From: Pocillopora verrucosa
Lineage: Eukaryota; Cnidaria; Anthozoa; Scleractinia; Pocilloporidae
NCBI RefSeq assembly: GCF_036669915.1
Contig: NC_089325.1
Span: 15,301,368 to 15,365,367 of the forward strand
DNA length: 64,000 bases
Direction: 5' to 3'
Below, in pieces: positions 10,801-21,400 of the stretch; the stretch's first letter is position 1, and the number at the start of each line of letters is the position of its first letter. The translations under genes and the position numbers were made by a program. The notes beneath the pieces were generated by a model, which worked only from the letters and a program-made list of their open reading frames with translations, was not told where the DNA came from and did no database searches.

Positions 10801-13209
10801 AACTTGTATGAAAGGGTCACCCCACCATTCCTCATGGAATGGAATGAAGGGCCCCCCCCCCCTTTAGTTTTTTTCGTTTAGAGAGATTGGAACGCTGTAT
10901 TTCTTCAAACGAAAAAATTGAAAAATTATTGCAGAACGTATTATGATCAGCACTGCTACTGCTACTGCTCACGTTTTTTTTTTCACTCCGGTTATAAGCC
11001 CCCTTGGATATAAGCCCCTACTCTACAAGCCCTCCCAAAACCCCTTACAAAGTTATATATTAATCTAAGGACTTAAAAGCGGCAGTTTACGGTAGTTCAA
11101 ATAAGCAGCTTGTGGGTATATGGCTAATATGTCTTCCAGTTATTTCTGCTATCAACTGGAACTTACTTGTAGACCTAAAACTATTTTTTAACGTACCATG
11201 CTTAAACCATATTATTAATATTGATTTCCTTTACATCTTTTTAATTTGATCATTTAGACAAATGCATCTGTTTGGGCTGTAAGGCCTGCTCCAGAGGCTC
11301 TTGTAGATGCCGCTGCTAAGGTAGGCAATGGCATCTTAAGCTGAGTATATTTCTACATTAATGAAAATACCACGGAGAGAGATTCCTGTAAAACGTTGGT
11401 GCTAAAGGTTCTCTTTTCATGGTACGATTGGAGCGCTCTATGTGTAGGCGTTGTGGGACTAAAACCAAAGTGATCACAGCGGCCAATCATGACTAAGAAC
11501 AATATCTTAAGGAGCCAATGAGAGCTATTAGTTGAAACATGTGAACTGTCTGAAGCGCGGGAAAACTTGAATGACCAAGGCGCGATTGGTTTTAGCTTTC
11601 CATCTGATTGGTTGCGAGAGGGATGCGGTTATCTTGACCAATCACATCGCAAAGTAATGCAAAAACGATTATCAATCCCTGGTCATTTTCGATATTCAAT
11701 TGGACATTTCACTGTTTTTTCCATTTTTTATATATATGTACATTTGTATTTTTTTTGTCTTACCAGCATGTCATGTATCTAAGGGAGCTGCGGCTTGCTC
11801 AAATGGAGAGACTAATGGCAGAATTTCTTTATGGCGTCGATATTTATCTGAGTATTGCTCGAGATTCCAAGGTAGCTGAACCCCAAGGTAACAAGAAAAT
11901 ATGCGATTTTCTTTTAGAATGCATTAAAAAAGAGAACTAATCGAAGGAAAGTGCAACCGTCAGAAGTAATTAACTCACAAAGACCACAACTTCACCGTCC
12001 CAATATCAATATCAACCAACCTCGGAAACAGGGGATGAGCAGAGAAGGATTATGGAGGTTTTGCCCAATTGCAAGTTTGCTCCCTACCGCCATTGCGAAA
12101 TCCCTCCGCTTAGTAAGGCAGGTTCGCCTCCACCTCCGACAGTTCGCCCCAAAATCAAACCTGGCAGCTATGATGCCAATTGCGCATATGTCGTTAGTTA
12201 TGTTCGGTCGTGTCCACCAGTTAGTTAGGACCAGGGCGCGATTTGTGATGAAGAGGTATCCCTAGTAGCTTCATAATAGAGGAGATCAGTATCACAAGTT
12301 TAGCTTAGGGAATTGAAAGACGTTCAAACATTAGTTATTCTCGCGCTCTTTATGACCACGCTCTTTCCAGGTGAAAGGTCAGCTGCTCCCTGCAAAGTTC
12401 AAAGAACTGAACCATTTCAACTACAGACATCGGTCGAGACGATATGATGGTGACTTCCATGCAGATGCAAAAGGAGTCGTACCAGAGGATGTGCTGGCCA
12501 GTCGGGAGGCCTGGTGCGAAGGTGATCAGTTCACGCATGCGTATGAGAATAAAAAGGGGCGTGTGAAGGAAACTGTCAACTCTATCTCCGTTCCCTTGAA
12601 CAGACTGAAAGAGAAATGGCGCGAAAGCGGGAGTGATTCTGACGCAAGTAACGTCACTCAGAAAGCAATGGAAGCAGCATGGAAGCAGCATTACAGAATC
12701 AGGCGCTGCTGCTCCTGCTGTCAAGTCGTCTTCTGTTTCAATTACAGCCCGCCCCCAGGAAATATTCATAGAAAAAGAATTTCCACCACTGAGCAGTCGT
12801 GAATCTGAGGGACCTGGGACCTTTCCTCGGACAAAAGGAACAAAATCGTCTAGATTTGCAAGCCGATAGAAGAATGGAAGAAACCGTAAAAGAGACAGCC
12901 CATGCTCTTGGGCCTGGACTACAATCTAATTCTGCTCAGCACCAAGTCTCTTACTCCAACGTGCTAATGCGCTTTTGAGAGAATCTGCTTCCTTGCCTGG
13001 CCGCGGGCGGGCGGGAGCTTTGTTACGGCACGCCGCTCTCCCGGAAGTGAGATTGCCCGGTGTTCGGGATATTATCACCACGAGGCATGGTGCCGATCGC
13101 TACGACGCAACAGAAACGAATTCCACTTTCCACTGATGAAGAACTCCTCGCTGCCCCGGAGGTCGTTCCAGTGCCCAACCAATCACCTTGTTGGGGGAAA
13201 CAACAGTGA
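1883..13209 (+). CDS. EXD1: EXD1-like 3'-5' exonuclease-fold protein, frame-disrupted
   Basis: Exons: 1883-2000, 3757-3808, 4413-4681, 5910-6016, 6594-6680, 7830-7934, 9008-9086, 9679-9728, 10400-10493, 11258-11320, 11767-11871 and a last exon from 12371. Phases agree at every junction except around 9008-9086. The first exon (MADKGTFVGARLRVSTNEG) resembles an Lsm-like N-terminal domain. The exonuclease fold starts near 6594 (VCCEGVNLGRLGKLCWLV), continues in IYLFDVLTLGA, and reaches the HDCR motif at 9008. Exon 9008-9086 is 79 nt where 81 is expected: the frame is lost after HDCRLA and resumes as HQYHIHLMNVFDTQ. In mouse and silkworm EXD1 is a non-catalytic RNA-binding adaptor in a piRNA complex with TDRD12 and PIWI; here the Asp of the DxE motif is Cys. 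From about 12.67 kb the last exon looks coding in successive different frames up to a plausible stop at 13207-13209. It may be a decaying gene or an uncorrected assembly. Confidence 0.8.
2502..2670. mobile_element. TTAA-flanked MITE, family B
   Basis: This entry defines the group. The element starts TTAACCCTTA and ends AAGGGGTTAA, so the ends are inverted repeats bounded by TTAA. That is the target site and CCC-start typical of piggyBac transposons; with no ORF inside, it is read as a non-autonomous derivative. Family B has internal words such as GAGAATTTGTTTAACAA and GAGGAGAAATTAGATGC. This copy lies in EXD1 intron 1 and lacks part of its left arm. Confidence 0.6.
4997..5239. mobile_element. 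Palindromic MITE-like element
   Basis: The left end GGGCCCAGTTGTTCAAAG matches, in inverted form, the right end CTTTGAACAACCCGGGCC. Just inside, AACCCAGGGTTAA and TTAACCCTGGGTTACC are also inverted. It lies in an EXD1 intron and has no ORF. Related end words occur at 58935-59107 inside GAR1 intron 1. Confidence 0.6.
6165..6480. repeat. Dispersed foldback repeat, family F
   Basis: The repeat opens with TAATGTACGTGGGAAAATTA and shares long stretches with 35443-35690 in a PDE intron (for example GTGCAAAGTTGTAACACAAG and CAGCAATTTGGTGTAA). The right half folds back: CAAATTGCTTTTGCC at about 6391 pairs with GGCGAAAGCAATTTG, and CAATTTGGTGTA pairs with TACACCAAATTG. It sits in the intron before the exonuclease exons of EXD1. 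Confidence 0.55.
6872..7080. mobile_element. TTAA MITE, family A
   Basis: The ends are AACTCTTTAACTCCC and GAGTTAAAGGGTTAA. Family A is marked by GTGACCAAGACAGAATTTCTCC and an ACAATATCA word in this orientation. It is intronic in EXD1. Confidence 0.6.
12371..13209 (+). pseudogene. Frame-broken last exon of EXD1
   Basis: The acceptor CTCTTTCCAG precedes 12371 and the frame begins VKGQLLPAKFKELNHF. Coding character stays in this frame to about 12670, moves to a second frame (AVKSSSVSITARPQEIFIEK, ~12690-12800), then a third (GQKEQNRLDLQADRRMEE, ~12815-12975), then a further frame (LRESASLPGRGRAG), and ends in another (STDEELLAAPEVVPVPNQ) with TGA at 13207-13209. An 11-bp direct duplication of ATGGAAGCAGC at 12668-12689 lies at the first break. 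A T-run at about 12972-12975, one T short, would explain the third. The composition-based frame assignment is my inference; the strict open frame from 12371 stops at 12802. Confidence 0.5.
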
Positions 13210-16200
13210 GGATCAGAAAGACTTGACACGATTTATGTTACGTGACGCGTGACCTAAAGGTTGCCGTTCGTTGCGGAACGCGTGATCTAAGGAGTGAAGG
13301 TTACCAGGAAACGTTTTTTGCCGTAGGACAATAGACGTGTTTCACGTCACTTGTGCATTACGCGCAAGGTTTGCAGTTCTGCTTGGAATTTCGAAAGAGA
13401 TTTGTATTGAGTACGAGTAGAAAGAGTGTTTTACTCTTAACTGAATCTCGCAGAAATTTTTTCAAGCAAGGGCTGTTAGGAGCTCGTTACTAGCGTTTCT
13501 ATGATACTAAAACTGTTTCTATCAGCAAACGAGAAACGTCGTAAATGTTTTTAAATGTGTATCAAATCAATCACATGTCAGGCTTTTTATGTTCGAGTTG
13601 ATACCACTCAGAAACATGGAAGATGAGGATGAATTCTAAACTTGGAGTGATGTCCAAACTACCGAGATCTTCTCTTGATAGAACATCAACACTTATTTAC
13701 CCGGCGATGTTTCCTTAAAAATTCTCTCAACCCAGTTCCAAGATCACACCGTTAGGGCGCAGATCAGAGAATCGGTGACATTTCGGTGGATCAATGACGA
13801 GATCCAACAATGCGGACAAGTGACTCAGTTGTTAGTCATCTGACTTTATTAAGTAGCCTCTTTGTAAAAATTAGACGACCAAAAAGCGTTGGAGAATTTT
13901 TGTGCTGTAACTCATCTTTTTGGTTAGGATCAACGCCAGTGGTCGTATGACTGAAGGAACCTATTCAAGTCGCGGTGTCCTTTCGGTCATTGCGCTGGGG
14001 CCCAGGTTCGAGGCCTGGCCATGACATTGTGTTGTGTTCTTGGGCGAGACATTGGAATGGGTACCGGAATTGTCAGGAAACCCTGATGTAATTCGGGGTG
14101 TTAGCCATTCATGATGTGACTGGCATCCCATCCAATGGGGAGTAGTAAATACTGTCTTGTCGCTTCATCTCGTGGAGGAAACCGAGCAAGCCGCCTAAGA
14201 CGACCGGGAAAACACGGGGTGACCAAGTCGTGATTGGTGCTAGTTTTGCATCTGATATGGTTGAGGAGAGAGAGAGGAGAAGAGACTCAAGATTCCTCCG
14301 GACCAATCACAGAGCAAACGTAAAGCGAACCAGCAATTTAATTGAAAATTGCTTCATGCATTTTTTTCTTCGTCAAATAGTACCACACAAAAAAAGGAAG
14401 AAAAAAGAACCGGCGCCATCCAGTCGACCAAACAGATGCTGAAACAAAACGCCATATTGCGATATTTGTCAATCGCACTTTTCCACGCTGCTGCATGTAG
14501 TTCTCACCTGCCCTCTTTGATTACTGGCTGTTGTGGCTACCTTGGTTAGCTTTACGACACTTATACGCAACAGGTGTTGCAATACCGAAACCATCTCATA
14601 TGACCCTGCGAAATCACTGTTCAAGGCAAATGCACACCTACTTAGAACCCTTGACATTTTGATTGTTTCTCGCGAAGTAAAACAGACGTTAGAAAAAAAA
14701 ATAGATAGGTAGAGAGATGTTACAAAGCACCATTCCCCACTCGGCCGTCGCTTGTTTTGTGTTGTATGTTGTGCGCCGAAGCATACGTTTTTCTATCTCC
14801 ACTATTGAGCTTTCAAATAATTTAATAATTCACTCGCCTCAGAGCACTCGATTGTCCGGCAAAAATAGACAATGCCAATATTTCAATATCTGTATTCATA
14901 TCGTATTTTCGACTACCGCCATTAACATTTCTCCTAAAATCGTAACACGAAAATTGGCTGATCTCCTGATCTGATGTACAGTGTATACCATTCAGATAAA
15001 GATGGTTGTTCTTTCATCTGATTTTCCACAGGAATTCACAGCTTTTCTCTTACTTTTTTTTCTTTGCATTCAGTACAGATGAGTGACGCTGGCATTTCAA
15101 CTATCTACAAGGTCCAAGATTTTTTGTTGCGATAACGATTTCGCGGCGGCTTATTAATGGCCTTCTCGACCCCGGCGAACTTGCCGACAGAAGAGAAACT
15201 CTTATCGCCAATTCATTAGTCTGCGACTACTGTAGTAGCATAATAAAAGGTTACAAAAGCATTAACGGTCCTTGGTCCGGAAACTACCCCAGTCAATCGT
15301 AATAACTACATAATGATTTGTCCCTTTCCAAAGGGGCGAATGTCAGTTTAATTCTATTTATGTCTAGGGACTGTTACCATCTTAGTAACCAAGACTGCAG
15401 ACAAAATTGTCAGAAACGTGCTGTGTTTGATGTCGCGCGATAAGACGATTAAAAGCAGTCCAATCTAATCGAAAACAACGGTGTAATAAGTATCATGGTC
15501 TTATTGATGAGGTATCTCTGACATGTCTCATTATTTGGTCACCGTTAAAGTACAAGGCCATTTACACGCGCGAAGTCTCGCGTGTACTTCGTTTAATTGT
15601 TTTGATCAAGGCTCACGCAACATTATTCGTCTTTGCTTACTTGCATTCTTAACCTCAGTGCAACTCTGTTTGCTAGTGCTTTTCTCGTCATATTATACTC
15701 TCTTTATTCTGACTGATTTAAGTCTGTGATTCAAAATGTAGTACCCCCTGGCTTTTTCCTCCCCTGTAATAACTGTTTACAGGGGCTTGTGAACATGGCA
15801 CCTGTACTTAATAAGTGCATTATTCAACTGACATAAGGCTCCCAGTAAACCGCGTAATAGATTTAGCACAATAGTTGCATCTATCTACGCGAGCGGGTAA
15901 TTGATAAAAGAAATGATTCAAACAAGCTCTTTGAAGAATATTCTCTATATACTACGGAACACATAATATATTTCTAGAACCAAATTGATGAATTCTTCCA
16001 ACAGGCCCCGAGCATCAAAAATTAACGGCGTCCACATGAGTGCCATTTGACCAATGAAGTCAATTAAGAAGACGGGCAAACGACAAAGACTAAGCTTAAT
16101 TACGAATGTAAGGCCGGCATCAGAGACATCTATTTTTCCCTAATTGCCAATTCGATGTTTTCAATTAATAGAAGACCGGGCCATCTCTTTAATGACCTGC

Positions 16201-17328
16201 CCATAATTGCGACAACATTTTGAGCTGCTGCTCTGTTCGAAAGGCGGAGTAGTGGTTTCTTGTCGAAAAAAAAACATATGTTGCAAAGCTTGGTTCCTTA
16301 TGATCCCTACATCGCGGTACGTGAGATTTCTGTGATTGACAGCCCCAATTCACACCTTTGTTTGCGTGATTCATTACAATTATTGCACAACAATTTTCTA
16401 ACGCGGATCGTGAACGACGAATGGCGGGGCTATCCTCCTCGAGCTATAGGGGATGGCCCACGTCAGCAGGGGAAGACTTGAGGTTCTTTCTTAAAAGGTG
16501 ATAGTGCTGGAATTGTTTGTCTAGAGAGATATGTGACACAACGTATTGTTATAAACGATATTTCCAAGGAGTTTGTTCACTACCCTGAGATCTACCGCTG
16601 CATAAACTAATTCCAAGTATTTACCTCGCAAATAAACCCACCCCGTGCTTAATAAGTTGTTTTAAAACGAAAACCCTCCATTACGACGATTGCTTTCATA
16701 GTCGAGGCTATCATTTGATTTTGCTCACATGTGCATGTAGCCGCTATATCTCGCTTACAAATACTTTTTTATATCTTGTTTGTTGTTTATCACCGTGAAT
16801 CTTAAGAAGTTTTGTATCCTCCTCCGTTATAAGAGACTCTCCAACAACGAAATTGGAGAGAAACCTGATAAGTGGCAAATTAAAATCCCGCGAGAAACAA
16901 ACAGAAAAACGAACAAAACAAACCAAAGCCGCCTAAAGCCTTTCTGTGCTTAATAATTACGTTTGCAAAAGCTTTTTCAATAAGCGGAGAGGATTACCCA
17001 TGTCAACAAAAGCCAAGGTGTTAGTATAATTTAGCGCTTTTCAAGAAACAAAATCGCAAGGCGCTGGATGAGAGCTATGCCAGTGTGTTTTAGCCACTCA
17101 CCATGAGCGCGCTTCCAATTAACTGTCAATCAACTTAAACGAACTGTTGTCCAGTTTTGTTTCTAACACCTGATCGAGGGATCAACTTCCATCGAGTAAT
17201 TTTTCGAATGTATAACAAGGCACGGGGATCATCGGCGACAGTGGCTGCACTAAAACGAAAAAAAAAACGGAGCCCGTTGGTATCAAACCGAAGGAAATAA
17301 CATTGAACAAAATATTTAAAGTTTTGGC
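13210..17328. other. Gene-poor CpG-rich interval
   Basis: No exon with good splice sites and sustained coding character was found on either strand. The interval is clearly richer in CG dinucleotides than the phosphodiesterase region to its right. It holds a SINE-like segment at 13928-14060 and a segment near 14220-14330 with inverted CCAAT-like words (GTGATTGG, CCAATCAC), resembling one at 11570-11660 in an EXD1 intron. The many short ORFs look like chance. Confidence 0.45.
13928..14060 (+). repeat. tRNA-like SINE fragment
   Basis: CAGGTTCGAGGCCTGG near 14002 matches a Pol III B-box (GGTTCGANNCC) and TTCTTGGGCGAGACATTGG follows, a tail seen in many invertebrate tRNA-derived SINEs. The A-box side (GGTGTCCTTTCGGTCATTGC) is weaker. 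No 3' poly(A) or simple repeat was identified. Confidence 0.4.
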
Positions 17329-17727
17329 TTGAACGATCAGGCCCGATTTCGTGTCACTCTTTTTTACGCGGAAAGCAAGCAGGACTCTGATCGATTCTGG
17401 CTTCAGTTCACGCTCGACGTCGACCACCTACCCCTAGCGGAACACAACCGCCGTCCGTCGGGATCTTCTACTCCTGTAAGGAAATCTCTGCCTCGGAATT
17501 TGAAGGCCCGAGGGATCTTAAAACCCTTTAGTGAATGTTGTCCGATGGCAAGCAACGTTTTCCTATCACCGAGCGAGCCTTCGAGCGCGCGATCGCCTCT
17601 ACCGCAATCGCAAATCGCGCGTTCGAACTACTACAACTGGCCAAGACAGAGCTCCTGTAGGAAACTAACTCCGTCAAAGATATCGCCATTGATTTTGGAT
17701 GTGACATTTCTTTGTCACAAAGCCTAG
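17329..17727 (+). CDS. Candidate 5' exon region, possibly of the downstream PDE
   Basis: A 132-codon open frame lies in a CpG-rich patch and contains SSTPVRKSLPRNLKARGIL. This loosely recalls the Ser/Thr-Pro-Arg-Lys segment before GAF-A in PDE5. It is on the same strand as the PDE and lies near the left edge of its CpG-poor domain. No GAF residue is present, the frame ends in a stop at 17725, and no donor is decisive (a GTAAGG at 17476 would interrupt the cited motif). It may be chance in GC-richer sequence. Confidence 0.2.
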   Translation: MNDQARFRVTLFYAESKQDSDRFWLQFTLDVDHLPLAEHNRRPSGSSTPVRKSLPRNLKARGILKPFSECCPMASNVFLSPSEPSSARSPLPQSQIARSNYYNWPRQSSCRKLTPSKISPLILDVTFLCHKA

Positions 17728-18275
17728 CAAAATGTTAGTTATTCTTGTCACTGGAAGATCGTTAGCTTCGCTTTTTTCCTTCCTTCAATGGCCGCGAAAG
17801 ATGGCCACGCTATCTGGTCTCTAAAGTGTTTTTGAGGTGAAAACGGAGTCCCTAAACTGATGACATGCAAGGGTGTGGAGGAAATAATGTATCTCCCTAC
17901 GGCACAGGAATCGTAGGATTACTGCAGATACGGAGAAGTAGTGAACATTGCCTGCCACGCAAATGATGTGAGTTGATTAATATTTTTTTTTTTCGCCATG
18001 GTGCACCAAGTGTTACGACGCGCGCGATGGGCTTCTTTGTCCTCGACTGCCGGTTGCCTTAGCTGTCTTCTTTGAACAAAACTATTCCAGCCGCGTAGCA
18101 GATTTTTAATCTTTAACTCTCTCCATTTATCCACTTTTTCGTTCGTTGGTGCGACGCGAACGTAACTCCTGTTTAAGAGAACGGAACTTTTCATAGTCTT
18201 CAATAACCCTAAAATGTTTGGCGCCTGCAGATTTGTGGCTCGAAATTCTTGTTAATCGATTATGTCCAGTGATAG

Positions 18276-18422
18276 TTTCGAGAGCCTACCCCCTTTGGCG
18301 AATTTAACACAGCAAACGTTGTATCAAACTTTGTGGATACTCGCAGTGCCCAAGCGAAAAATTCGTTTAATTTCCTAGAACCGTCGAATTTGCGGACGAC
18401 TCCCTGGAAACGAACCTCGAAG
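18276..18422 (+). CDS. Candidate orphan exon
   Basis: A 49-codon frame (FREPTPFGEFNTANVVSNF and ending LRTTPWKRTSK) runs from just after TAG 18273-18275 to a GTACAT donor at 18423. It has even amino-acid use but no family match. It could be an upstream exon of the PDE gene or chance. Confidence 0.2.
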
Positions 18423-21400
18423 GTACATTTGGAGTGAACACTCTGTCATGTCGAGAACTATTTTTAGTAGTCGTTCGAGCGAATTCGAGCGTTTCTGTCT
18501 TCGAGTTACTAGTAAGGAGATTGCTGTTAAACGCTTAAATTGTCTGCTGGGTTTAGTTTTGTTAACTTAGTTTCAGCCATCTACAACAACAAAACTACCG
18601 TGACTTTCAGGGGAAATAGAAAGGTTATCGTCAAAACATTGTAGTCATAATTGCTGTCCCTGCTCGCGGACATGTTTACTGCTAGTTTGTTTACATATGG
18701 TGCGATTGGCGCTGTGTGTGCCATCAGATTTTAACCAAAAGCTTGTGCGGTTAGAACACTTTCTAAAGAAGTAATATAGTTATTGGTAATCGCTTTTCGG
18801 TTAACTGAGCATCGCTGAATATTCAAATGTTCGGAAAATGATCAAGCATGCATGCGTAAGACTTATTTCTATCGCTTTCAAATATTCAATAAAGTGCATT
18901 TTGTATTCTCTCTTTCTTTTGTAACTATTTATTTTTTGTGTTGGCAAGTGGCAGTCTTTTCAAAAGTTAATTTTGTCGTGTGGCTCCGATCGTAAGCCTT
19001 ACTGACTTACAGCAAAATAACAAAATAAAGCTAGTTTGTTTTACGGGTGTCCTCCGCGCTCTTCGGAATTAATTCCTGTTCTGTCTGTTCGGTGTCATCT
19101 ATTTTTTTTGTTCCAGATATTAAAGCGGTGTTAGCCACTCAAGCTGAAAGAATAGCTATTTCTTATTTCAGGCGACAGTTAGTTTGAAAAGGACGAAACA
19201 TATTTGCGATTATAAAAACAGAATATTATGTCACGCGAGCCGTCGCGAAGTGATTAAATGATTTCTTGTAATCCTTTCTTGTAGTACCTCTTTACATTTT
19301 TCGTTCGAATGAGACATTAATTACTTCTTGTGATGTTTTTTGAGCATTCCGCACCGATCTCGTTTTTCGTTTACCTCAAATTATTTAACCAAGGCCGAAT
19401 TCGTAAGAAAGCCATTTGTTGTAGAGGAAGTAAGAGGTGTCTTCATTGTAAAAGGGTCGGTTATCTATTCTGCCATTGTATGCACGTAATATTATTTCAT
19501 AACAAAGGACAGGCAGCAAAAAATAAGAATTTATGTAAACAGTTCTATCTTGTGGTTGAAAAGCTCTCTCCTTAATTAAACTGAAATTTATCACCGACCG
19601 GACATACAGGCGCGATTCTCTTTATTCATAATTTCTTTTGAAGGAAAGCGACGAGATTTTTCCTTTCATCGGGTCGATTTTTAAGCCACTAAGCGTCTAT
19701 TTCACTCGACATAGTGCAGATGTTAAATTTAAATTAGAAGGTAATATCTAAATCAATTGAGAATTTGTCAGTATACACTAGTTTTCGTTTCAGTCAGAGA
19801 TTTATTCCCAAGGGGAATGATTTATGTAAACAAAAAAATGCTTCAGGTCTTTTTCAGTACGACAAAAGTGACCCGACTGCTATCCACATTATCTCTCTCT
19901 GTCTTATACAGATTGCAATACTCTCTTGTAAATTATAGACCTACGTCAGATATGAAGGACACTTTATAGCCTTGTCATCTTTGCGTTATTGACAGGTCAG
20001 ATGTATCAATGTTATTAGAAATTATATTCGTAGAGTATTATTTATCTTCGTTTTCATTTTGAAAAGGCAAAAACACCCATGGGATTAATGATATTCAAAT
20101 TGTGTTTTGCCACTAAGTGGCTCTGCTAATGGACCACGTACAGCTGGTTTTTAGACCCTGCTTCAAGATTTTTTTGTTGTATGTGAGTCCTGCCAACTGT
20201 CTGATTTTTGACAGAACAGCTGTAGTTATGTCCAGAATTATGCTAAAATGGAGTTTGTTTGTTTTTGCCATGTTACCCTGGCTTGAAATCTAGTTTCCAT
20301 AGTGTATAGTGGTGATGGGAAAGGCTACTTCTGTTGACTGATATGTTAATCCACCTAAAGCTATTTTTGACATTTATGTTGGGTTTTGAAATTAATTATC
20401 GGTAGTCATTTGTACACTCGGATAAGATAACTGTAATACTTCTTTCTGACCCTCTTTGAGCCTCCTTACTTTAGAATTTAAGTCAAATACTCCATAGCAG
20501 TCAAATTAATTTGGAGGAATGATGCAACATTGTGTGCACTTGCCTAATTTCGCTAAGAAACCCAGATTTAAATCCCAGACCAGATTTTAGTCGTGATTTT
20601 TGTTGCTTTTCATCCTTTTTCGTGATGATTTTTCTTCAAGTTTCTTACTTTTCCTTCCCACACCACTCAATCTAAAATACAAGAGCTAATGTATACTGCT
20701 TTCACTAAGGAATTTGTCTTTAATTATTCACTGATTTGCTTTGTACAGAAATGTACTAACCACTTTTCTATTGTGTACCAGTGTAATGCTGGATGTTATC
20801 ACAGCATCTTCTTTATCTGTGACTGAACTATTTTCTTACTCCTTACCTTATCATAATCAGTTAGTTTGTGTGTTTTTGTGATCTTTGACAATCTATCCAT
20901 TCTCTGGTGCTTTATGAATGCATTGCATGACTTGCATGCATGCCCACTATCCCATATTTTTCCTCACTTAATCTGCAATGTGTCAACTTGCTATTCCATA
21001 GGGTTATCATATTAAGCCAGCAACTGGCACATTTCACCGTCTGCTCTGAAAACATGCCAGCCATTTGGAATGTTTGTGGCTAGATTTTCATGATTGAAGC
21101 ATGAGGATATACTGCCTACTTTTTATCACAAGCCAGTCACTCAAAATATTTTTGACAACCCTAATTCAATGCAAATCCTTTTTAACTTTTTCAGCATTTA
21201 ATGGATTTCTATGATAATTTCTTTTTGGCTACATGAATTGCATGGTCTTGGGAAGGTCTGCTTGTTATTAAATTCTATAATGTGCTTCACCATCACAACA
21301 AATTTTCATTGTTTTTTCTGAGACAAATTTCCAATTTGAGAACAACATCACTTTAAGCTGGGCACCATGAGCTTTAAATCAATGAACAGTTTTGCTAATT

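Noticed and set aside
12350..12769. 139-codon minus-strand ORF
   Set aside because: It is antisense to the last EXD1 exon, which has a good acceptor and fits the upstream phase.
17919..18203. 94-codon minus-strand ORF with RELKIKNLLRGWNSF and QRRQLRQPAVEDKEAHRA
   Set aside because: A second minus-strand frame here (IEDYEKFRSLKQELRSRR) is equally protein-like, no splice pair joins either to another exon, and the sequence is CpG-rich, where long chance ORFs are commoner.
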